Below, in pieces: positions 5,206 through 5,823 of a stretch of DNA of 5,823 nucleotides; the first letter of the stretch is position 1, and each line of letters begins with the position of its first letter. The notes beneath the pieces were generated by a model that saw only the letters and a program-made list of their open reading frames with translations, had not been told where the DNA came from and searched no databases. Source of the stretch: Bifidobacterium breve (lineage in GTDB: Bacteria > Actinomycetota > Acidimicrobiia > IMCC26256); the NCBI GenBank assembly GCA_945907055.1, contig CAMDSG010000112.1, positions 1 to 5,823 of the forward strand. The letters run 5' to 3'. A program made the translations under genes and the position numbers.

Positions 5206-5241
5206 ACCTATTTGCCAGACCTATTTGCCAGACCTATTTGC
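5206..5241 (+). repeat. 13-bp tandem direct repeat, 2.8 copies
   Basis: ACCTATTTGCCAG occurs at 5206-5218 and 5219-5231, and its first ten bases occur again at 5232-5241. A degenerate relative, TATTGCCAG, lies at 5137-5145. The block ends 22 bases before the pseudokinase ATG. The 13-base period is not a multiple of three, which argues against the block being coding sequence. It could be a set of protein-binding sites or a replication-slippage product. Confidence 0.85.
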
Positions 5242-5263
5242 ACCCGGAAGAGAAGTTAAAGAG

Positions 5264-5823
5264 ATGGACGAGAACCAAGAGCTAATCGCAGGTAGGTACG
5301 AGACTGGTCGTCGCCTCGGCGGCTCGGCCGGCGCAGACATCCTGGCCGCCCGTGATACCCACCTGCAGCGCTCTGTGGCGCTCAAAGTGCTTCGGCCGGA
5401 GAGTCGTGGAGATGCAGGCGCGTTGGAGCGCTTGGGGCGCTCTGCTCAATCCACGGGGGCAGTAAGCGACCCCAATGTCGTCGATGTATATGACTGGAAT
5501 GCCGATGCCGACCTGGCCTATATGGCTATGGAGATTGTCGAGGGTGGAACCCTTGCGGAGTCGCTCCGAAGCCATGGGCCGCTCCCAGCTGGTCGAGCTG
5601 TATCGATTGCTTCTGGAGTTGCAAGCGGTCTCGTAGCTATCCACGCGGCGAATCAAGTCCATGGTGCGATTACCACTGACTCCGTCCTACTCACTAGGGA
5701 AGGTGCTCCCCGACTAACCGCTCTGAGCGGAGGCCCATCGGCTGCAAGCAACGCCGATGAGGCACGTAATTTCGCGGGTGTTTGCTCCCCTGAGGTACTC
5801 GGCGGATCATCTGCCGACGCGGC
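5264..5823 (+). CDS. Probable Ser/Thr pseudokinase, N-terminal part (runs off the window)
   Basis: The frame stays open to the right edge; 186 residues are visible. They follow the bacterial Hanks-type kinase fold: RYETGRRLGG (11-20), AAR-DTHLQRSVALKVLRP (28-44) with the ATP-anchoring Lys41, DPNVVDVYD (69-77), the hinge MAMEIVEGGTLAESL (87-101), and SPE (175-177) at the end of the activation segment. The catalytic parts are lost. HRD is HGA (133-135), so the catalytic Asp is Ala. The loop Lys and Asn are Thr137 and Ser140. DFG is ALS (153-155). The helix-C Glu position appears to be Ser60. The Gly-rich loop is GGSAGA. Phosphotransfer is therefore not expected; a scaffold or ligand-sensing role is likely, perhaps with membrane or PASTA-like parts beyond the edge. 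ATG 5264 is preferred for GGAAGAGAAG at 5246-5255 and its fit to the kinase N-terminus; an in-frame ATG at 5165 would translate the tandem repeat. Confidence 0.85.
   Translation, partial: MDENQELIAGRYETGRRLGGSAGADILAARDTHLQRSVALKVLRPESRGDAGALERLGRSAQSTGAVSDPNVVDVYDWNADADLAYMAMEIVEGGTLAESLRSHGPLPAGRAVSIASGVASGLVAIHAANQVHGAITTDSVLLTREGAPRLTALSGGPSAASNADEARNFAGVCSPEVLGGSSADA

Noticed and set aside
5206..5241. Tandem repeat as a CRISPR array or plasmid iterons
   Set aside because: The copies are 13 bp and directly adjacent without spacers, with no cas or rep gene nearby; the ParA gene alone does not imply a plasmid origin.
5165..5263. Upstream in-frame ATG adding 33 residues to the pseudokinase
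   Set aside because: The extension has no kinase character, lacks a good ribosome binding site, and would translate a tandem repeat whose period is not a multiple of three. ATG 5264 has a better ribosome binding site.
5282..5662. Minus-strand frame of 126 codons
   Set aside because: It is opposite the kinase-fold gene, whose plus-strand translation clearly follows a known fold.

Overview
This window looks like chromosomal DNA from a moderately GC-rich actinobacterium. I infer this from the tRNA order Glu-Asp-Phe, the style of the PurM, ParA and tryptophan-rich zinc-ribbon proteins, a possible leaderless promoter, and tRNA genes without a fully encoded CCA tail. An uncultured Acidimicrobiia-like lineage is my best guess, but the sequence does not settle class or genus.

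Layout, left to right. (1) Positions 1-411 (+) hold the C-terminal part of purM (purine biosynthesis), cut by the window edge. (2) A 173-bp spacer (412-584) with a hairpin after purM and a possible promoter and operator. (3) Two same-strand flavoenzyme genes: a Baeyer-Villiger-type (class B) flavin monooxygenase (585-2357) and a nitronate-monooxygenase-family FMN enzyme (2424-3557). A very AT-rich 66-bp spacer separates them. (4) Converging on this pair, a minus-strand operon of an orphan ParA-type ATPase (3806-4633) and a 75-residue four-cysteine zinc-ribbon protein (3582-3809), joined by an ATGA stop/start overlap. (5) A 157-bp spacer with two hairpins and a possible leaderless parA promoter. 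(6) A minus-strand tRNA array, transcribed Glu(UUC), Asp(GUC), Phe(GAA), with a strong hairpin in each spacer. (7) A divergent 176-bp region (5088-5263) with a possible tRNA promoter, a leader hairpin and a 13-bp tandem repeat. (8) The start of a plus-strand gene for a kinase-fold protein (5264 to the right edge) that lacks nearly all catalytic residues, so it is a probable pseudokinase.

How the genes fit together: purM, the tRNAs and probably parA with its zinc-ribbon partner are housekeeping-type chromosomal genes. The two flavoenzymes look like a small oxidative catabolic module placed between them: the first would insert oxygen next to a ketone, and the second would oxidise a nitro, nitronate or other activated-carbon substrate. 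No regulator, transporter or other pathway gene is visible to name the substrate. No ribosomal RNA, CRISPR array, transposase or integrase is visible. No stretch longer than 300 bases lacks a gene. The most unusual items are the pseudokinase, the 13-bp repeat just in front of it, and the ParA/zinc-ribbon pair without a ParB.
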